64,000 bases of DNA from Pantoea trifolii (GCF_024506435.1 NZ_JANIET010000001.1:4095477-4159476); one strand, 5' to 3'. Positions 1 through 9,197 are shown, counted from the first letter of the stretch. A program made the numbers and translations. Notes: generated by a model from the letters alone, not told the origin.

Positions 1-79
1 CCAGCAGCTCAGCATCACTTAGCACTTCGGCGCCCATTAACATCAGTTTTTCCCGTGGTGCCAGTTCCGTCATGACCAT
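1..79 (-). CDS. radC: RadC family protein, N-terminal fragment
   Basis: Only the first codons are in the window; the gene runs off the left edge. On the minus strand the reading frame starts at ATG 79 (or the in-frame ATG at 73) behind an AGGGAGA ribosome site. It reads [19 protein letters not shown] followed by LSDAELL, the usual RadC N-terminus (PREKLLxxG...LSDAELLALFL). RadC is a JAB/MPN-fold protein of unsettled function, long linked to DNA repair. It is divergent from coaBC, the same arrangement as in E. coli. Identification rests on about 26 residues plus this synteny. Confidence 0.85.
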   Translation of the reverse strand, partial: MVMTELAPREKLMLMGAEVLSDAELL

Positions 80-258
80 CTTCTCCCTGCGTTGCGGCGA
101 TTCTGCGCGTCAGCCACATTCAGCGCCAGCACGCATTGAACGATTTCAGAGCCGGCTCGCAAAGGCCGCAGGCAGCGAAAAGGCGCGTTGCGGATTTTGT
201 GATAAAGTTGCCTGCATCTGCCGCCCCTGACGCGGCAATCTGCTTTGAGGCGAACAAC

Positions 259-1479
259 ATGACGGGATTAGCCGGAAAGAAAATTCTGCTGGGTGTGAGC
301 GGCGGCATCGCTGCGTATAAAGCGCCGGAGCTGGTGCGTCGGCTGCGCGATCGCGGTGCGGATGTGCGCGTAATGATGACCGAAGCGGCCAAAGCTTTTA
401 TTACCCCGCTGAGCCTGCAGGCGGTTTCCGGTTATCCGGTATTTGATGATTTGCTCGACCCGGCGGCGGAAGCGGCGATGGGCCATATTGAATTGGCAAA
501 ATGGGCCGATTTGATTGTGCTGGCGCCGGCAACCGCCGATCTGATTGCCCGCATGACGGCCGGTATGGCGAATGATTTGGTCACCACCGCGTGTCTGGCA
601 AGCGCCGCGCCCGTTGCCATCGTCCCGGCCATGAATCAGCAGATGTACCGCGCGGCGATCACACAAGAGAACATGCAACGTCTGCATCAGCGCGGCGTGT
701 TGATTTGGGGACCCGACAGCGGTAGCCAGGCGTGCGGCGATATGGGTCCGGGCCGCATGCTCGACCCGCTGGCAATTGTGGCGCACGCGCTGGAATGGGC
801 TGCGCCCGTCAACGATCTGCAACATCTCAACATTATGATCACCGCCGGTCCAACACGTGAAGCGCTGGACCCGGTGCGTTATATCAGCAATCACAGCTCG
901 GGTAAGATGGGCTTTGCGATTGCGGCTGCGGCAGCAAAACGCGGTGCAAAGGTGACGCTCGTTGCCGGTCCGGTGGCGCTGCCAACACCAGCTGGCGTGC
1001 AACGCTTGGACGTCGACAGCGCGCTGGAGATGGAAGCAGCGGTGATGGCGCAAATCCAGCAACAACATATTTTCATTGCCAGCGCAGCCGTGGCAGACTA
1101 CCGGGCGGCTAACATTGCCGCAGAGAAAATCAAAAAACAGGGTGGCGACGATAGCGTCACGCTGCAGTTGGTGAAGAACCCCGATATTGTCGCAGGCGTG
1201 GCGGCGCTGCAGAAAAATCGCCCTTACGTTGTGGGATTTGCTGCCGAAACCCAGAATGTGGAAGAATACGCGCGGCAAAAACGGGTGCGAAAAAACCTGG
1301 ATCTGATTTGTGCCAACGATGTGGCGCAGGCGGGTCAGGGCTTCAATAGCGACACCAATGCTCTTCACCTTTTTTGGCAGGAAGGAGAAAAAGTCTTACC
1401 GCTCAGTGATAAGACGCTCCTTGGCCAACAATTAATAGATGAGATTGTCAGCCGTTATGATGAAAAAAATCGACGTTAA
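259..1479 (+). CDS. coaBC: Bifunctional phosphopantothenoylcysteine decarboxylase / phosphopantothenate-cysteine ligase
   Basis: Catalyses two successive steps of coenzyme A synthesis: joining cysteine to 4'-phosphopantothenate, then decarboxylation to 4'-phosphopantetheine. The N-terminal flavoprotein (CoaC) half begins [15 protein letters not shown] and carries the PAMNQQM motif. The CoaB half has NHSSGKMG and the KIKKQ stretch with the conserved lysine. The open frame extends 41 codons further upstream, but ATG 259 is preferred: it has a TTGAGG ribosome site 8 bases before it and gives 406 residues, the E. coli length. The last 23 bases overlap dut, so the two are probably translationally coupled. 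Confidence 0.97.
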   Translation: MTGLAGKKILLGVSGGIAAYKAPELVRRLRDRGADVRVMMTEAAKAFITPLSLQAVSGYPVFDDLLDPAAEAAMGHIELAKWADLIVLAPATADLIARMTAGMANDLVTTACLASAAPVAIVPAMNQQMYRAAITQENMQRLHQRGVLIWGPDSGSQACGDMGPGRMLDPLAIVAHALEWAAPVNDLQHLNIMITAGPTREALDPVRYISNHSSGKMGFAIAAAAAKRGAKVTLVAGPVALPTPAGVQRLDVDSALEMEAAVMAQIQQQHIFIASAAVADYRAANIAAEKIKKQGGDDSVTLQLVKNPDIVAGVAALQKNRPYVVGFAAETQNVEEYARQKRVRKNLDLICANDVAQAGQGFNSDTNALHLFWQEGEKVLPLSDKTLLGQQLIDEIVSRYDEKNRR

Positions 1480-1915
1480 AATTCTTGATGCACGTGTGGG
1501 CAACGAATTCCCGCTGCCGACTTATGCAACCTCTGGCTCCGCAGGTCTCGATTTACGCGCCTGCCTGGATGATGCACTGGAAATCGCACCAGGCATGACC
1601 ACGCTGGTTCCCACCGGCCTGGCGATCCACATTGGCGATCCAGGTCTGGCAGCCGTGATTCTGCCGCGCTCCGGTCTTGGCCATAAACATGGCATCGTGC
1701 TGGGCAACCTGGTCGGCTTAATCGATTCCGATTATCAGGGCCAACTGATGGTTTCCGTCTGGAACCGTGGTCAGGATAGCTTCACGCTGCAGCCAGGCGA
1801 CCGTTTGGCACAGCTGGTCTTCGTGCCGGTCGTGCAGGCCGAATTTAACCTGGTGGAAGATTTTGACACCAGCGATCGCGGCGCAGGCGGCTTCGGTCAC
1901 TCAGGCCGTCAGTAA
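1457..1915 (+). CDS. dut: Deoxyuridine 5'-triphosphate nucleotidohydrolase (dUTPase)
   Basis: Hydrolyses dUTP to dUMP and pyrophosphate, keeping uracil out of DNA and supplying dUMP for thymidylate. The trimeric dUTPase motifs are all present: [41 protein letters not shown] and the C-terminal [12 protein letters not shown] that closes over the active site. The start is MMKKID at 1457 (or the second ATG at 1460), inside the 3' end of coaBC in another frame. An upstream in-frame ATG at 1439 lacks family support. Length about 152 residues, as in E. coli. Confidence 0.97.
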   Translation: MMKKIDVKILDARVGNEFPLPTYATSGSAGLDLRACLDDALEIAPGMTTLVPTGLAIHIGDPGLAAVILPRSGLGHKHGIVLGNLVGLIDSDYQGQLMVSVWNRGQDSFTLQPGDRLAQLVFVPVVQAEFNLVEDFDTSDRGAGGFGHSGRQ

Positions 1916-2031
1916 CACGCGACACTTTTCGCTTAGCCATCTTTTTATTTCTTGTCGCCACAGGCCGCTATGTCTGTGGCAGATGAGGCAGTATTGCCTG
2001 TTTTTGGTGAATTTCAGGGGTGTTGAAGGTC

Positions 2032-2628
2032 ATGGCAGAAAAAAAAGTCGCGAAACGGAATCGTCGCGAAGAGATTTTGCAGGCGCTGGCACAAATGCTG
2101 GAGTCGGGCGATGGCAGTCAGCGCATCACCACTGCGAAGCTGGCCGCCAATGTCGGCGTATCGGAAGCGGCGCTCTATCGCCACTTTCCCAGCAAAACGC
2201 GTATGTTTGACAGCCTTATCGAGTTTATTGAAGACAGTCTGATTACCCGCATCAATCTGATCCTTAAAGATGAAAAAGAGACGCTGACGCGACTGCGTTT
2301 AATCGTGCAGCTGATTCTGGGATTTGGTGAGCGTAATCCGGGGCTGACGCGTATTTTGACCGGCCACGCGCTGATGTTTGAACAGGATCGCCTGCAAGGG
2401 CGTATCAACCAGCTGTTCGAACGGATTGAAGTACAGCTGCGTCAGGTGATGCGCGAGAAGAAAATGCGTGATGGTGAAGGTTTCCAGAACGACGAAACGC
2501 TGCTGGCGAGCCAGTTGCTGGCGTTTTGTGAAGGGCTGTTGTCGCGCTATGTGCGCTCGGAGTTTCGTTTTCGTCCGACCGCAGATTTCGATAGCCGCTG
2601 GCCGCTGATGGCTGCGCAGTTGGTTTAA
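2032..2628 (+). CDS. slmA: Nucleoid occlusion factor SlmA (TetR family)
   Basis: DNA-binding inhibitor of FtsZ assembly that blocks septation over the nucleoid. The N-terminal TetR helix-turn-helix reads [20 protein letters not shown]. The rest is the all-helical ligand/FtsZ-binding domain, including the near-invariant [21 protein letters not shown] stretch. Start MAEKK at 2032 gives 198 residues, the family length; four upstream codons in frame are discarded. It follows dut by 116 bases, as in E. coli, and converges on pyrE across a hairpin. I did not find an SlmA operator of the GTGAGTACTCAC type in the window. Confidence 0.97.
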   Translation: MAEKKVAKRNRREEILQALAQMLESGDGSQRITTAKLAANVGVSEAALYRHFPSKTRMFDSLIEFIEDSLITRINLILKDEKETLTRLRLIVQLILGFGERNPGLTRILTGHALMFEQDRLQGRINQLFERIEVQLRQVMREKKMRDGEGFQNDETLLASQLLAFCEGLLSRYVRSEFRFRPTADFDSRWPLMAAQLV

Positions 2629-2634
2629 AAGACC

Positions 2635-2656
2635 AGGTCGGCATTTATGCCGACCT
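2635..2656. terminator. Hairpin between convergent slmA and pyrE
   Basis: Nine-base perfect stem (AGGTCGGCA / TGCCGACCT) with a TTTA loop between the slmA stop and the pyrE stop. On the minus strand it is followed by GGTCTTTT, so it may end pyrE transcripts better than slmA transcripts. Terminator function is inferred from position. Confidence 0.65.
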
Positions 2657-2669
2657 CATTACCGAATAA

Positions 2670-3311
2670 TTAAATCCCATACTCTTTGCGATACGCGCGC
2701 ACTTTCGCCAGATGATCAGCCATCTCCGGTTTCTCTTCCAGATAATCAATCAGCTCAGCCAGCGTAATGATTGCGGTGACTTTGCATTTATAGTCGCGTT
2801 CCACTTCCTGAATCGCCGAAATATCGCTGCGGCCGCGTTCCTGACGATCCAGCGAAATCAACACGCCCGCTAACGTCGCGTTATGCGCACTGATGATATC
2901 CATTGATTCACGAATCGCGGTGCCGGCGGTGATCACATCATCCACCAGCATCACTTTGCCTTGCAGCGGGCTGCCGACCAGCAAACCGCCTTCGCCGTGA
3001 TCTTTGGCTTCTTTGCGGTTAAAGCAGTAAGGCACATCACGCTCATGATGATCGGCCAGCGCTACCGCAGTAGTGGTAGCAATCGGGATGCCTTTATACG
3101 CCGGGCCAAACAACAGGTCGAAATCAACACCGCCGTCGACCAACGCCTGTGCGTAAAAGCGGCCTAACAGCGCTAAATCGCGACCAGTATTAAACAGACC
3201 GGCATTGAAGAAATAGGGGCTTTTACGTCCCGATTTCAGGGTGAACTCACCAAACTTCAGCACCCCTTTGTTCAGGGCGAATTCAATAAACTGACGCTGC
3301 CAGGCTTTCAT
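2670..3311 (-). CDS. pyrE: Orotate phosphoribosyltransferase
   Basis: Converts orotate and PRPP to orotidine 5'-phosphate, the fifth step of UMP synthesis. The PRPP-binding signature [13 protein letters not shown] is present, together with the type I PRTase loop [13 protein letters not shown]. 213 residues, as in E. coli. It is downstream of rph on the same strand, with the classical attenuator in the 49-base gap, so expression should fall when UTP is plentiful. Confidence 0.98.
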   Translation of the reverse strand: MKAWQRQFIEFALNKGVLKFGEFTLKSGRKSPYFFNAGLFNTGRDLALLGRFYAQALVDGGVDFDLLFGPAYKGIPIATTTAVALADHHERDVPYCFNRKEAKDHGEGGLLVGSPLQGKVMLVDDVITAGTAIRESMDIISAHNATLAGVLISLDRQERGRSDISAIQEVERDYKCKVTAIITLAELIDYLEEKPEMADHLAKVRAYRKEYGI

Positions 3312-3328
3312 TTCTCACTCCTCAAATA

Positions 3329-3354
3329 AAGAAAAGGCGACTCTATGGTCGCCT
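3329..3354 (-). promoter_or_regulatory. pyrE attenuator (intrinsic terminator between rph and pyrE)
   Basis: On the minus strand a seven-base stem AGGCGAC / GTCGCCT with a CATAGA loop is followed by TTTTCTTT, lying between the rph stop and the pyrE start. In E. coli the same site is a UTP-sensed attenuator. Translation of the end of rph close behind RNA polymerase suppresses termination when UTP is low. The layout here is identical, so the same control is inferred. Confidence 0.88.
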
Positions 3355-3360
3355 GTTACA

Positions 3361-4077
3361 TCAATTAGTTAGCGCCGCTTTCTGCGCCTGAATCAACTGC
3401 TCAATGCCGCCTCGCGCCAGCGCCAGCAGCTGCAGTAACTCGTCGTGGCTGAAGGGTTCACCTTCTGCGGTGCCTTGCACTTCAATCATGCGACCGTCTT
3501 CGGTCATCACCACGTTCATGTCAGTTTCTGCGGCGGAATCTTCCACATATTCCAGATCGCATAACGCTTCACCGCCGACGATGCCCACAGAAATCGCCGC
3601 CACCATGCCTTTCAGCGGGCTGGCTTTCAGCTTGCCAGCAGCCACCAGCGCATTCAACGCATCGGCCAGCGCCACGCAGGCACCGGTAATGGATGCGGTA
3701 CGCGTGCCGCCATCGGCCTGAATCACGTCGCAATCCAGCGTGATGGTGAATTCACCCAGCGCTTCCAAATCCACTGCCGCGCGCAGTGAACGGGCGATCA
3801 GACGCTGAATCTCCAGCGTACGGCCGCCCTGTTTGCCTTTGGCCGCTTCACGCGCCATGCGGCTGTGGGTAGAACGCGGCAACATGCCATATTCTGCGGT
3901 AATCCAGCCTTGACCTTTGCCTTTGAGGAAACGCGGCACGCTCTCTTCGACGGTTGCGGTGCACAGCACTTTGGTTTCGCCGAACTCAACGAGCACAGAA
4001 CCTTCTGCATGTTTGGTGTAGTGACGAGTGAGTGTGACGGGACGTGTTTCAGATGCACTACGGCCTGCTGGACGCAT
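3361..4077 (-). CDS. rph: Ribonuclease PH
   Basis: Phosphate-dependent 3'-5' exoribonuclease that trims tRNA 3' ends and helps degrade structured RNA. The family N-terminus [20 protein letters not shown] and the core motifs ([48 protein letters not shown]) are intact. At 238 residues it is full length, unlike the frameshifted rph of E. coli K-12 that causes partial pyrimidine starvation. It therefore provides a proper translated leader for the pyrE attenuator. Confidence 0.98.
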   Translation of the reverse strand: MRPAGRSASETRPVTLTRHYTKHAEGSVLVEFGETKVLCTATVEESVPRFLKGKGQGWITAEYGMLPRSTHSRMAREAAKGKQGGRTLEIQRLIARSLRAAVDLEALGEFTITLDCDVIQADGGTRTASITGACVALADALNALVAAGKLKASPLKGMVAAISVGIVGGEALCDLEYVEDSAAETDMNVVMTEDGRMIEVQGTAEGEPFSHDELLQLLALARGGIEQLIQAQKAALTN

Positions 4078-4218
4078 GGTTTCTCTCCGGCTTGCTTAGG
4101 TTTGGCTGCGCATTATACGGACTTCGGCTGCGGCTGTCCTGCCCGCGATCGCCACAATCCTGGATGAAATTCTGTGGTGGCTGTGGCTAAATGCGCGTTT
4201 CCTCCCTAAAAAAGATAA

Positions 4219-5406
4219 ATGATGATCGCGATACTCCATTTCCTGCTGGCGCTGGTGGTGATCTTTGCCCTTGCGCTGTTGGTCAGCCACGACCGCAAAC
4301 GCATTCGTCTCCGCTTTATTATTCAGCTGCTGATTGTTGAAGCCGCGCTGGGCTGGTTCTTCCTGCACTCGGCGGGCGGCCAATCGGTGGTCTCTGCGGT
4401 GGGCGGCTTCTTTGAGACCTTATTAACCTACGCCGCGCAAGGGACCAACTTTGTCTTCGGTAATATGGCGGATCAGGGATTAGCCTTTATTTTCCTCGGC
4501 GTGCTCTGCCCGATTGTGTTTATTTCCGCACTGATCGGCATTTTGCAGCACTGGCGCATTCTGCCGCTGCTGATTCGCGCGGTTGGCACTCTGTTGTCGA
4601 AAGTGAATGGCATGGGCAAGCTGGAGTCGTTTAACGCTGTCAGCACCTTGATTCTCGGCCAATCGGAGAACTTCATCGCTTATAAAGGCATTCTCGCCGA
4701 TATCTCTGCGCCGCGTATGTACACCATGGCGGCGACGGCGATGTCGACGGTTTCGCTGTCGATTGTTGGCGCATATATGTCGATGATTGATGCCAAATAT
4801 GTGGTTGCGGCGCTGCTGCTCAATATGTTCAGCACCTTTATTATCCTCTCGATCATCAATCCAACCCGCCCGGAAAACGAAGAGCAGATTGCGCTGGATA
4901 AGCTGCACGAAGATCAGAGCTTTTTTGAGATGCTGGGCGAATATATTCTCGCCGGTTTTAAAGTGGCGATGATCATCATGGCGATGCTAATTGGTTTTAT
5001 CGCGCTGATCGCGGCGATCAATGCGCTGTTCGCGGCGCTATTTGGCTACAGCTTCCAGCAGCTGCTCGGCTACGTTTTCTATCCATTTGCGTGGCTGGTA
5101 GGCATTCCGTCCACTGATGCCTTGCAGGCAGCGAGTATTATGGCCACCAAACTGGTGGCAAATGAATTTGTCGCGATGATCGAGCTGAAGAAAGTGGCGG
5201 CTGAGATGACGCCGCGCGGACTGGGGATTCTGTCGGTGTTCCTGGTTTCGTTCGCTAACTTCGCCTCGATCGGCATCGTTGCCGGTGCGATTAAAGGCCT
5301 GAACGAGAAACAGGGCAATGTGGTTTCACGCTTTGGCTGGAAGCTGGTGTATGGCTCCACGCTGGTGAGTTTGCTCTCGGCCGCGTTCGCCGGACTGTTT
5401 ATCTGA
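4219..5406 (+). CDS. Concentrative nucleoside transporter, NupC family
   Basis: Predicted inner-membrane proton-coupled nucleoside importer. The 395 residues are strongly hydrophobic, with about nine to ten membrane segments and the CNT-family core: [13 protein letters not shown], which matches the conserved GQTE/GQSE loop, then NEFVAMIEL and [10 protein letters not shown]. The start is MM at 4219/4222 with a poor ribosome site. It sits alone between divergent rph and yicC, which are neighbours in E. coli, so it looks inserted there. It resembles NupX/NupC-type permeases, but I cannot choose the exact orthologue or its substrate range. Confidence 0.88.
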   Translation: MMIAILHFLLALVVIFALALLVSHDRKRIRLRFIIQLLIVEAALGWFFLHSAGGQSVVSAVGGFFETLLTYAAQGTNFVFGNMADQGLAFIFLGVLCPIVFISALIGILQHWRILPLLIRAVGTLLSKVNGMGKLESFNAVSTLILGQSENFIAYKGILADISAPRMYTMAATAMSTVSLSIVGAYMSMIDAKYVVAALLLNMFSTFIILSIINPTRPENEEQIALDKLHEDQSFFEMLGEYILAGFKVAMIIMAMLIGFIALIAAINALFAALFGYSFQQLLGYVFYPFAWLVGIPSTDALQAASIMATKLVANEFVAMIELKKVAAEMTPRGLGILSVFLVSFANFASIGIVAGAIKGLNEKQGNVVSRFGWKLVYGSTLVSLLSAAFAGLFI

Positions 5407-5412
5407 TAACAC

Positions 5413-5439
5413 ATGGCGGCTGCATGGCCGCCATTTTTT
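5413..5439 (+). terminator. Intrinsic terminator of the nucleoside transporter gene
   Basis: Eight-base stem ATGGCGGC / GCCGCCAT with loop TGCATG, followed by a T-run, 6 bases after the stop codon of the transporter gene. Confidence 0.85.
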
Positions 5440-5884
5440 AAAACGCCACGCACACCAGTGAATCAACCCGCATCACCGATTCCTGCTCAAAGCGCTTTTT
5501 ATACACGTCACGCAGCTTATTGATGCTCTCAGAACTCGCCACATCCGGATTGTGAATCAGCATCAGCGCTTTGCTGTTTTCCCGCGCCAGCTTGCCGTTC
5601 TCGCCCAGCCACTGCCCTTTTGCGTCATATACCGATAAACCGTCTTTGAAACGCGGCGTCACATCGTTATCAACAAACTGCTGCCATTCGCTGCTGCTGA
5701 CAATGCCACCTTTCGGTTTGTTCATGCCAAACCACAGCGTGGTTTGCATCATCACGTCACCCGAACCGCATACCGCGACCGGCGTAGTGTTGGGCGGAAT
5801 CTGTTGCGTTGTGGTCGACGGTGCCTGACAGCCCGCGAGCAGTAAGGTTAATAAAGCAGGAAGAGCCAGAGAGCGGAACATCAC
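5438..5884 (-). CDS. DUF3574 domain lipoprotein
   Basis: Small predicted lipoprotein of 148 residues. The N-terminus MMFRSLALPALLTLLLAGC is a type II signal peptide with lipobox LAGC; the residue after Cys is Gln, suggesting outer-membrane sorting. A Thr/Pro-rich linker follows. The body has the DUF3574 features: TTLWFGMNKPKGG, SEWQQFVDNDVTPRFKDGLSVYDAKGQW and a late KALMLIHN. No biochemical role is established for this family. It converges with the nucleoside transporter and is divergent from yicC. A second ATG two codons in could also be used. Confidence 0.82.
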   Translation of the reverse strand: MMFRSLALPALLTLLLAGCQAPSTTTQQIPPNTTPVAVCGSGDVMMQTTLWFGMNKPKGGIVSSSEWQQFVDNDVTPRFKDGLSVYDAKGQWLGENGKLARENSKALMLIHNPDVASSESINKLRDVYKKRFEQESVMRVDSLVCVAF

Positions 5885-6037
5885 TTCATCCTTTTAAGCG
5901 AACCAGCGCTAAGCATAAGTGTCTGTCAGCAAAAGGGGTAATTTTTTGTTATTCAAGCTTAAGTGCGCTTATGCCTGTTAGCGTCGAGGCTGCCTCGCTA
6001 TACTTCACCCAACATTTCTGAAAAAGAGAAGACGACT

Positions 6038-6901
6038 ATGATCCGCAGTATGACCGCTTACGCCCGCCGCGAAGCCAAAGGCCACTGGGGCAGCGCCGCC
6101 TGGGAAATCCGTTCGGTTAACCAGCGCTATCTGGAAACCTATATCCGTCTGCCGGAGCAATTTCGTGGTCTGGAGCCAGTAATCCGCGAGCGCATCCGCA
6201 ATCGTCTGACGCGCGGTAAAATCGAGTGCAACCTGCGTTATGACGCCGATGCCAGCGCGCAAGGCGAACTGCAGCTGAATGAATCGCTGGCCAAGCAGCT
6301 GGTGCAGGCCGCCAACTGGGTGAAGATGCAGAGTGATGAAGGCGCGATTAATCCGCTGGATATTCTGCGCTGGCCGGGCGTAATGTCCGCGCAAGAACAG
6401 GATCTCGACGCTATTAATGCTGAGCTGCTGGTGGCGCTGGATGGCGCATTGGATGACTTTATCGAAGCGCGTGAAAGCGAAGGTACCGCGCTGAAAGCGA
6501 TGATTGAACAGCGTCTGGAAGGCGTATCGCACCAGGTCAGCAAAGTGCGCGCGCAGATGCCAGAAGTGATCAAATGGCAGCGCGAGCGTCTGGTGACCAA
6601 GCTGGAAGAAGCCGAAGTGCAGCTGGAAAATAATCGCCTCGAGCAGGAACTGGTAATGATGGCGCAGCGCACCGATGTTTCGGAAGAGCTGGATCGTCTG
6701 GATGCGCACGTCAAAGAGACCTACAACATCCTGAAAAAGAAAGAAGCCGTTGGCCGCCGCCTCGACTTTATGATGCAGGAGTTCAACCGCGAGTCGAACA
6801 CGCTGGCTTCGAAATCGATTAACGCTGAGATCACCACATCAGCGATTGAGCTGAAAGTGCTGATTGAGCAGATGCGTGAGCAGATTCAGAACATCGAATA
6901 G
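6038..6901 (+). CDS. yicC: YicC family endoribonuclease / RNase adaptor
   Basis: Conserved protein reported to act on RNA, including RyhB turnover in E. coli and as a founding member of an RNase family. The start MIRSMTAYARRE is at 6038 after an AAGAGAAGACG ribosome site and gives 287 residues, exactly the E. coli length; 25 in-frame upstream codons are ignored. The conserved N-terminal SMTAYAR and WEIRSVNQRYLE motifs and the C-terminal GRRLDFMMQEFNRESNTLASKS motif are present. The middle part is rich in helix and coiled coil. Confidence 0.96.
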   Translation: MIRSMTAYARREAKGHWGSAAWEIRSVNQRYLETYIRLPEQFRGLEPVIRERIRNRLTRGKIECNLRYDADASAQGELQLNESLAKQLVQAANWVKMQSDEGAINPLDILRWPGVMSAQEQDLDAINAELLVALDGALDDFIEARESEGTALKAMIEQRLEGVSHQVSKVRAQMPEVIKWQRERLVTKLEEAEVQLENNRLEQELVMMAQRTDVSEELDRLDAHVKETYNILKKKEAVGRRLDFMMQEFNRESNTLASKSINAEITTSAIELKVLIEQMREQIQNIE

Positions 6902-6912
6902 TTAGCTTCCAC

Positions 6913-6936
6913 AAAGCCCGCATTGCCGCGGGCTTT
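6913..6936 (+). terminator. Hairpin after yicC
   Basis: Nine-base perfect stem AAAGCCCGC / GCGGGCTTT with loop ATTGCC, 11 bases past the yicC stop. The T-run after it is short (GCTTTGCTACTT), so termination may be incomplete. Confidence 0.75.
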
Positions 6937-7326
6937 GCTACTTCATCGATTGATAGCAGAATCGCTCTGGTAGAGAATCATCCACACCCGGATAGCGTAT
7001 GTTTTCCGCCGCTAGCGTTAGTGAATTGTCAGCAATGATAAAAAAACATTTCTAAAGTGATGTTAAGCGAGCGAAAATAGGCAGCAAACCAAAATACCCC
7101 CTGTAATTAACCCTCTGTAAGTAAACAATAAAATCATTTTGATCGCCATTAACCTGCTAATAGTCGCCTCATCAATGATTTCCTTTAATCTTAAAGATTG
7201 TGGAGATCGCGTTTCTTTGACGGCACTATTTGTTAATCTACTGGTCGTAATTAGAACAGTTGTACCGCCAGGAACTCATGGACCCTCTTCTTAGTGCGAT
7301 ACATTTTCTCCCGACATGAAGGCGTT
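6937..7326 (+). other. Long intergenic region / leader upstream of lpxP
   Basis: 390 bases with no protein gene of normal size. It is AT-rich, with a 13-base odd palindrome AATCTTAAAGATT near 7188-7200 and a TTGACG hexamer at about 7217 that could be a -35 element. Close to the gene is a possible 13-codon upstream reading frame (listed separately). In E. coli lpxP is cold-induced, so a long regulated leader would fit, but no defined motif proves it. Confidence 0.45.
7278..7319 (+). CDS. Possible 13-codon upstream reading frame before lpxP
   Basis: ATG at 7278 preceded by AGGAACTC encodes MDPLLSAIHFLPT. It stops with TGA at 7317-7319, and those bases also contribute to the GAAGG ribosome site of lpxP (start at 7327). 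The tight coupling suggests a leader peptide, but such short frames arise by chance and this one has no known homologue to me. Confidence 0.25.
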   Translation: MDPLLSAIHFLPT

Positions 7327-8250
7327 ATGACGAAATCCAGGCAGTTCCGTTCCAAACTTCTGCATCCCCGCTATTGGTTTACCTGGTTTGGGCTAGGTGT
7401 GCTGTGGCTGCTGGTGCAACTTCCTTACCCTATTCTGATCCGGCTTGGCGCTGGCGCTGGCAAATTGTCACGTCACTTCCTCAAGCGTCGCGAACGCATC
7501 ACCCGCCGTAATATCGAGCTGTGCTTCCCCAATATTGATGAAGAGAAGAAAGAAGCGATGATCGCCGGCAACTTCGAATCTCTGGGAATGGCGCTGGCAG
7601 AAACCGGCATTGCCTGGTTCTGGTCCGATGCACGCGTACGTCGCTACTTCAAAGTCAGCGGTCTCGAAAATTTGCAGCACGCCCAGAGCCATCAGCGCGG
7701 TGTGATGGTAATCGGTGTGCACTTTATGTCGCTGGAGTTGGGCGGCCGCATTACCGGTTTATGCCAGCCAATGATGGCGATGTACCGTCCGCACAATAAT
7801 CAGGCGATGGAGTGGGCACAAACCAAAGGTCGCATGCGTTCAAATAAGGCGATGATTGACCGCCGCGATTTGCGCGGCATGGTGCAGGCGCTGAAAAAAG
7901 GCGAAGCGGTGTGGTTCGCACCGGATCAGGATTACGGCCCGAAAGGCAGCGTGTTTGCCCCGCTGTTTGCGGTTAAACAAGCGGCGACTACCAACGGCAC
8001 CTTTGTGCTTTCTCGTCTGGCGAAACCGGCGATGCTAACCATCGTGCTGATTCGCAATCAGGATAAAAGTGGTTATCAGCTGATCATTCAGCCAGAACTG
8101 GAAAATTATCCGTATGAAGATGAGGCCGCTGCCGCTGCTTATATGAATCGCGTCATCGAGAAAGAAATTCTGCGCGCACCCGATCAATACCTGTGGCTGC
8201 ACCGCCGCTTTAAAACCCGCCCGCCGGGTGAAGCGTCTCTTTATATCTAA
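7327..8250 (+). CDS. lpxP: Kdo2-lipid IVA palmitoleoyltransferase-like lipid A acyltransferase
   Basis: Inner-membrane late acyltransferase that adds a secondary acyl chain to lipid A. After one N-terminal membrane segment (FTWFGLGVLWLLVQLPYPILI) it carries the LABLAT motif HFMSLE (HX4E) and FAPDQDYGPKGSVFAP. The segments GVHFMSLELGGR, LCQPMMAMYRPHNNQ and the ending GEASLYI match E. coli LpxP rather than LpxL. LpxP transfers palmitoleate at low temperature. ATG 7327 gives 307 residues. An in-frame GTG at 7294 would add 11 residues and is less likely. Confidence 0.9.
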   Translation: MTKSRQFRSKLLHPRYWFTWFGLGVLWLLVQLPYPILIRLGAGAGKLSRHFLKRRERITRRNIELCFPNIDEEKKEAMIAGNFESLGMALAETGIAWFWSDARVRRYFKVSGLENLQHAQSHQRGVMVIGVHFMSLELGGRITGLCQPMMAMYRPHNNQAMEWAQTKGRMRSNKAMIDRRDLRGMVQALKKGEAVWFAPDQDYGPKGSVFAPLFAVKQAATTNGTFVLSRLAKPAMLTIVLIRNQDKSGYQLIIQPELENYPYEDEAAAAAYMNRVIEKEILRAPDQYLWLHRRFKTRPPGEASLYI

Positions 8251-8259
8251 TCTCTTGAT

Positions 8260-8281
8260 GCAGCGGGTTTTCGCCTGCTGC
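8260..8281 (+). terminator. Weak hairpin after lpxP
   Basis: Eight-base stem with one mismatch (GCAGCGGG / CCTGCTGC) and loop TTTTCG, nine bases past the lpxP stop. The following sequence TCATTTTCT is a poor T-run. Tentative. Confidence 0.45.
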
Positions 8282-8388
8282 TCATTTTCTCTACTCACAT
8301 TTAACAACCATTCTTAACGAAAAACAGGTTTGTCAAAATCTGCCCTGCCTCTTGTAATGGTCGCCTCCTCCTCTCTTTGACCAGAGCC

Positions 8389-9137
8389 ATGACATAGCAC
8401 TTTCATTGCAAATTTTTCGCGCTGACCGTTGCCACTGCGCTGCTGGCCAGTTGTGCCAATTCACACGGCTTACACACCAAAAACACCTTGCTTGATGCCA
8501 ATGCGCTGCAAGCCAATCAATCCCTGAAAGATGCACATTTCAGCGCCGCGAATTGGCCGAAAAGTGAATGGTGGCAAAGCTTTGACGATGCTCAACTCAA
8601 TCAGCTGATTTATGAGGCAATGGCTTCCAGCCCGGATTTACCGGTGGTCAACACGCTGGCAGATAAAGCCAATGCGCAGGTGATTGCCGCCGATGCTGAG
8701 CGCTATCCTGATGTCGATCTCAATGCCGGTATTACGCGCTCGCGCGTGGCAAAAGTGGATGATCCTCTGCTGGAGGGCAAAAGCTACAGCACGCTGCGCA
8801 CCGCTAGCGTTGGATTGAGCTACACCTTTGATTTGTGGGGCGGCAAAAAAGATGCCGCTGAAGCCGCGTTGGGGCAAGCACGCGCCAGCGAGTTGGATCG
8901 TCAGGCTAGCCAGTTAACGTTGGCTGCGAACGTGACGCGAGCATGGAACAACCTTAATCCCGCCTGGAATAATGCCGAACTGGCACAGCAGAATCTCGAG
9001 CGGGCTGCGGGTATCGCCAACATTCAGCAGCAACATGTTAGCGCCGGACTCACTTCCGGGCTCAACAGATCAATCTTGCGGTGGTGTTGATTGAGGATTT
9101 GGGCGGCGGATTCCAGAGCGGCAGCTCTCAAGTTTGA
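8389..9137 (+). pseudogene. Decayed outer-membrane efflux lipoprotein (NodT/OprM type)
   Basis: The frame starts ATG ACA TAG: an in-frame stop at codon 3 (8395). Reading through, it continues HFHCKFFALTVATALLASC, a lipoprotein signal with lipobox, followed by typical outer-membrane factor sequence (WWQSFDDAQLNQLI, DVDLNAGITRSR, GLSYTFDLWGGKKDAAEAA). After about 220 codons the frame breaks near 9060. The +1 frame then gives QINLAVVLIEDLGGGFQSG and stops at 9137, which looks like the family's C-terminal LGGGF tail. A normal protein has about 460-480 residues, so the middle is missing. The 200-codon frame still open begins only at a TTG (8488), after the signal sequence. Confidence 0.85.
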
Positions 9138-9154
9138 AAAGGTCGCCATGAATG
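9137..9154 (+). repeat. Half copy of a terminator-like repeat
   Basis: AAAAGGTCGCCATGAATG here matches the left part of the complete hairpin at 26551-26575 (GGTCGCCAT-GA-ATGGCGACC). The right half is absent, so no hairpin forms. It directly follows the decayed efflux gene and probably marks the remains of its terminator. Confidence 0.55.
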
Positions 9155-9197
9155 TGCAAATTTTGCCGGCTGGCATTCTGACGAGCATTGATGAATC

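Noticed and set aside
268..1368. 366-codon open frame antisense to coaBC
   Set aside because: Shadow of a G+C-rich gene; low-complexity Arg/His/Gln composition, no ribosome site and no family resemblance.
5963..6037. 25 extra in-frame codons before yicC
   Set aside because: The family starts at MIRSMTAYAR, which has its own ribosome site.
7188..7200. AATCTTAAAGATT considered as a PmrA box
   Set aside because: It is a palindrome, whereas PmrA boxes are direct CTTAA repeats with five-base spacing.
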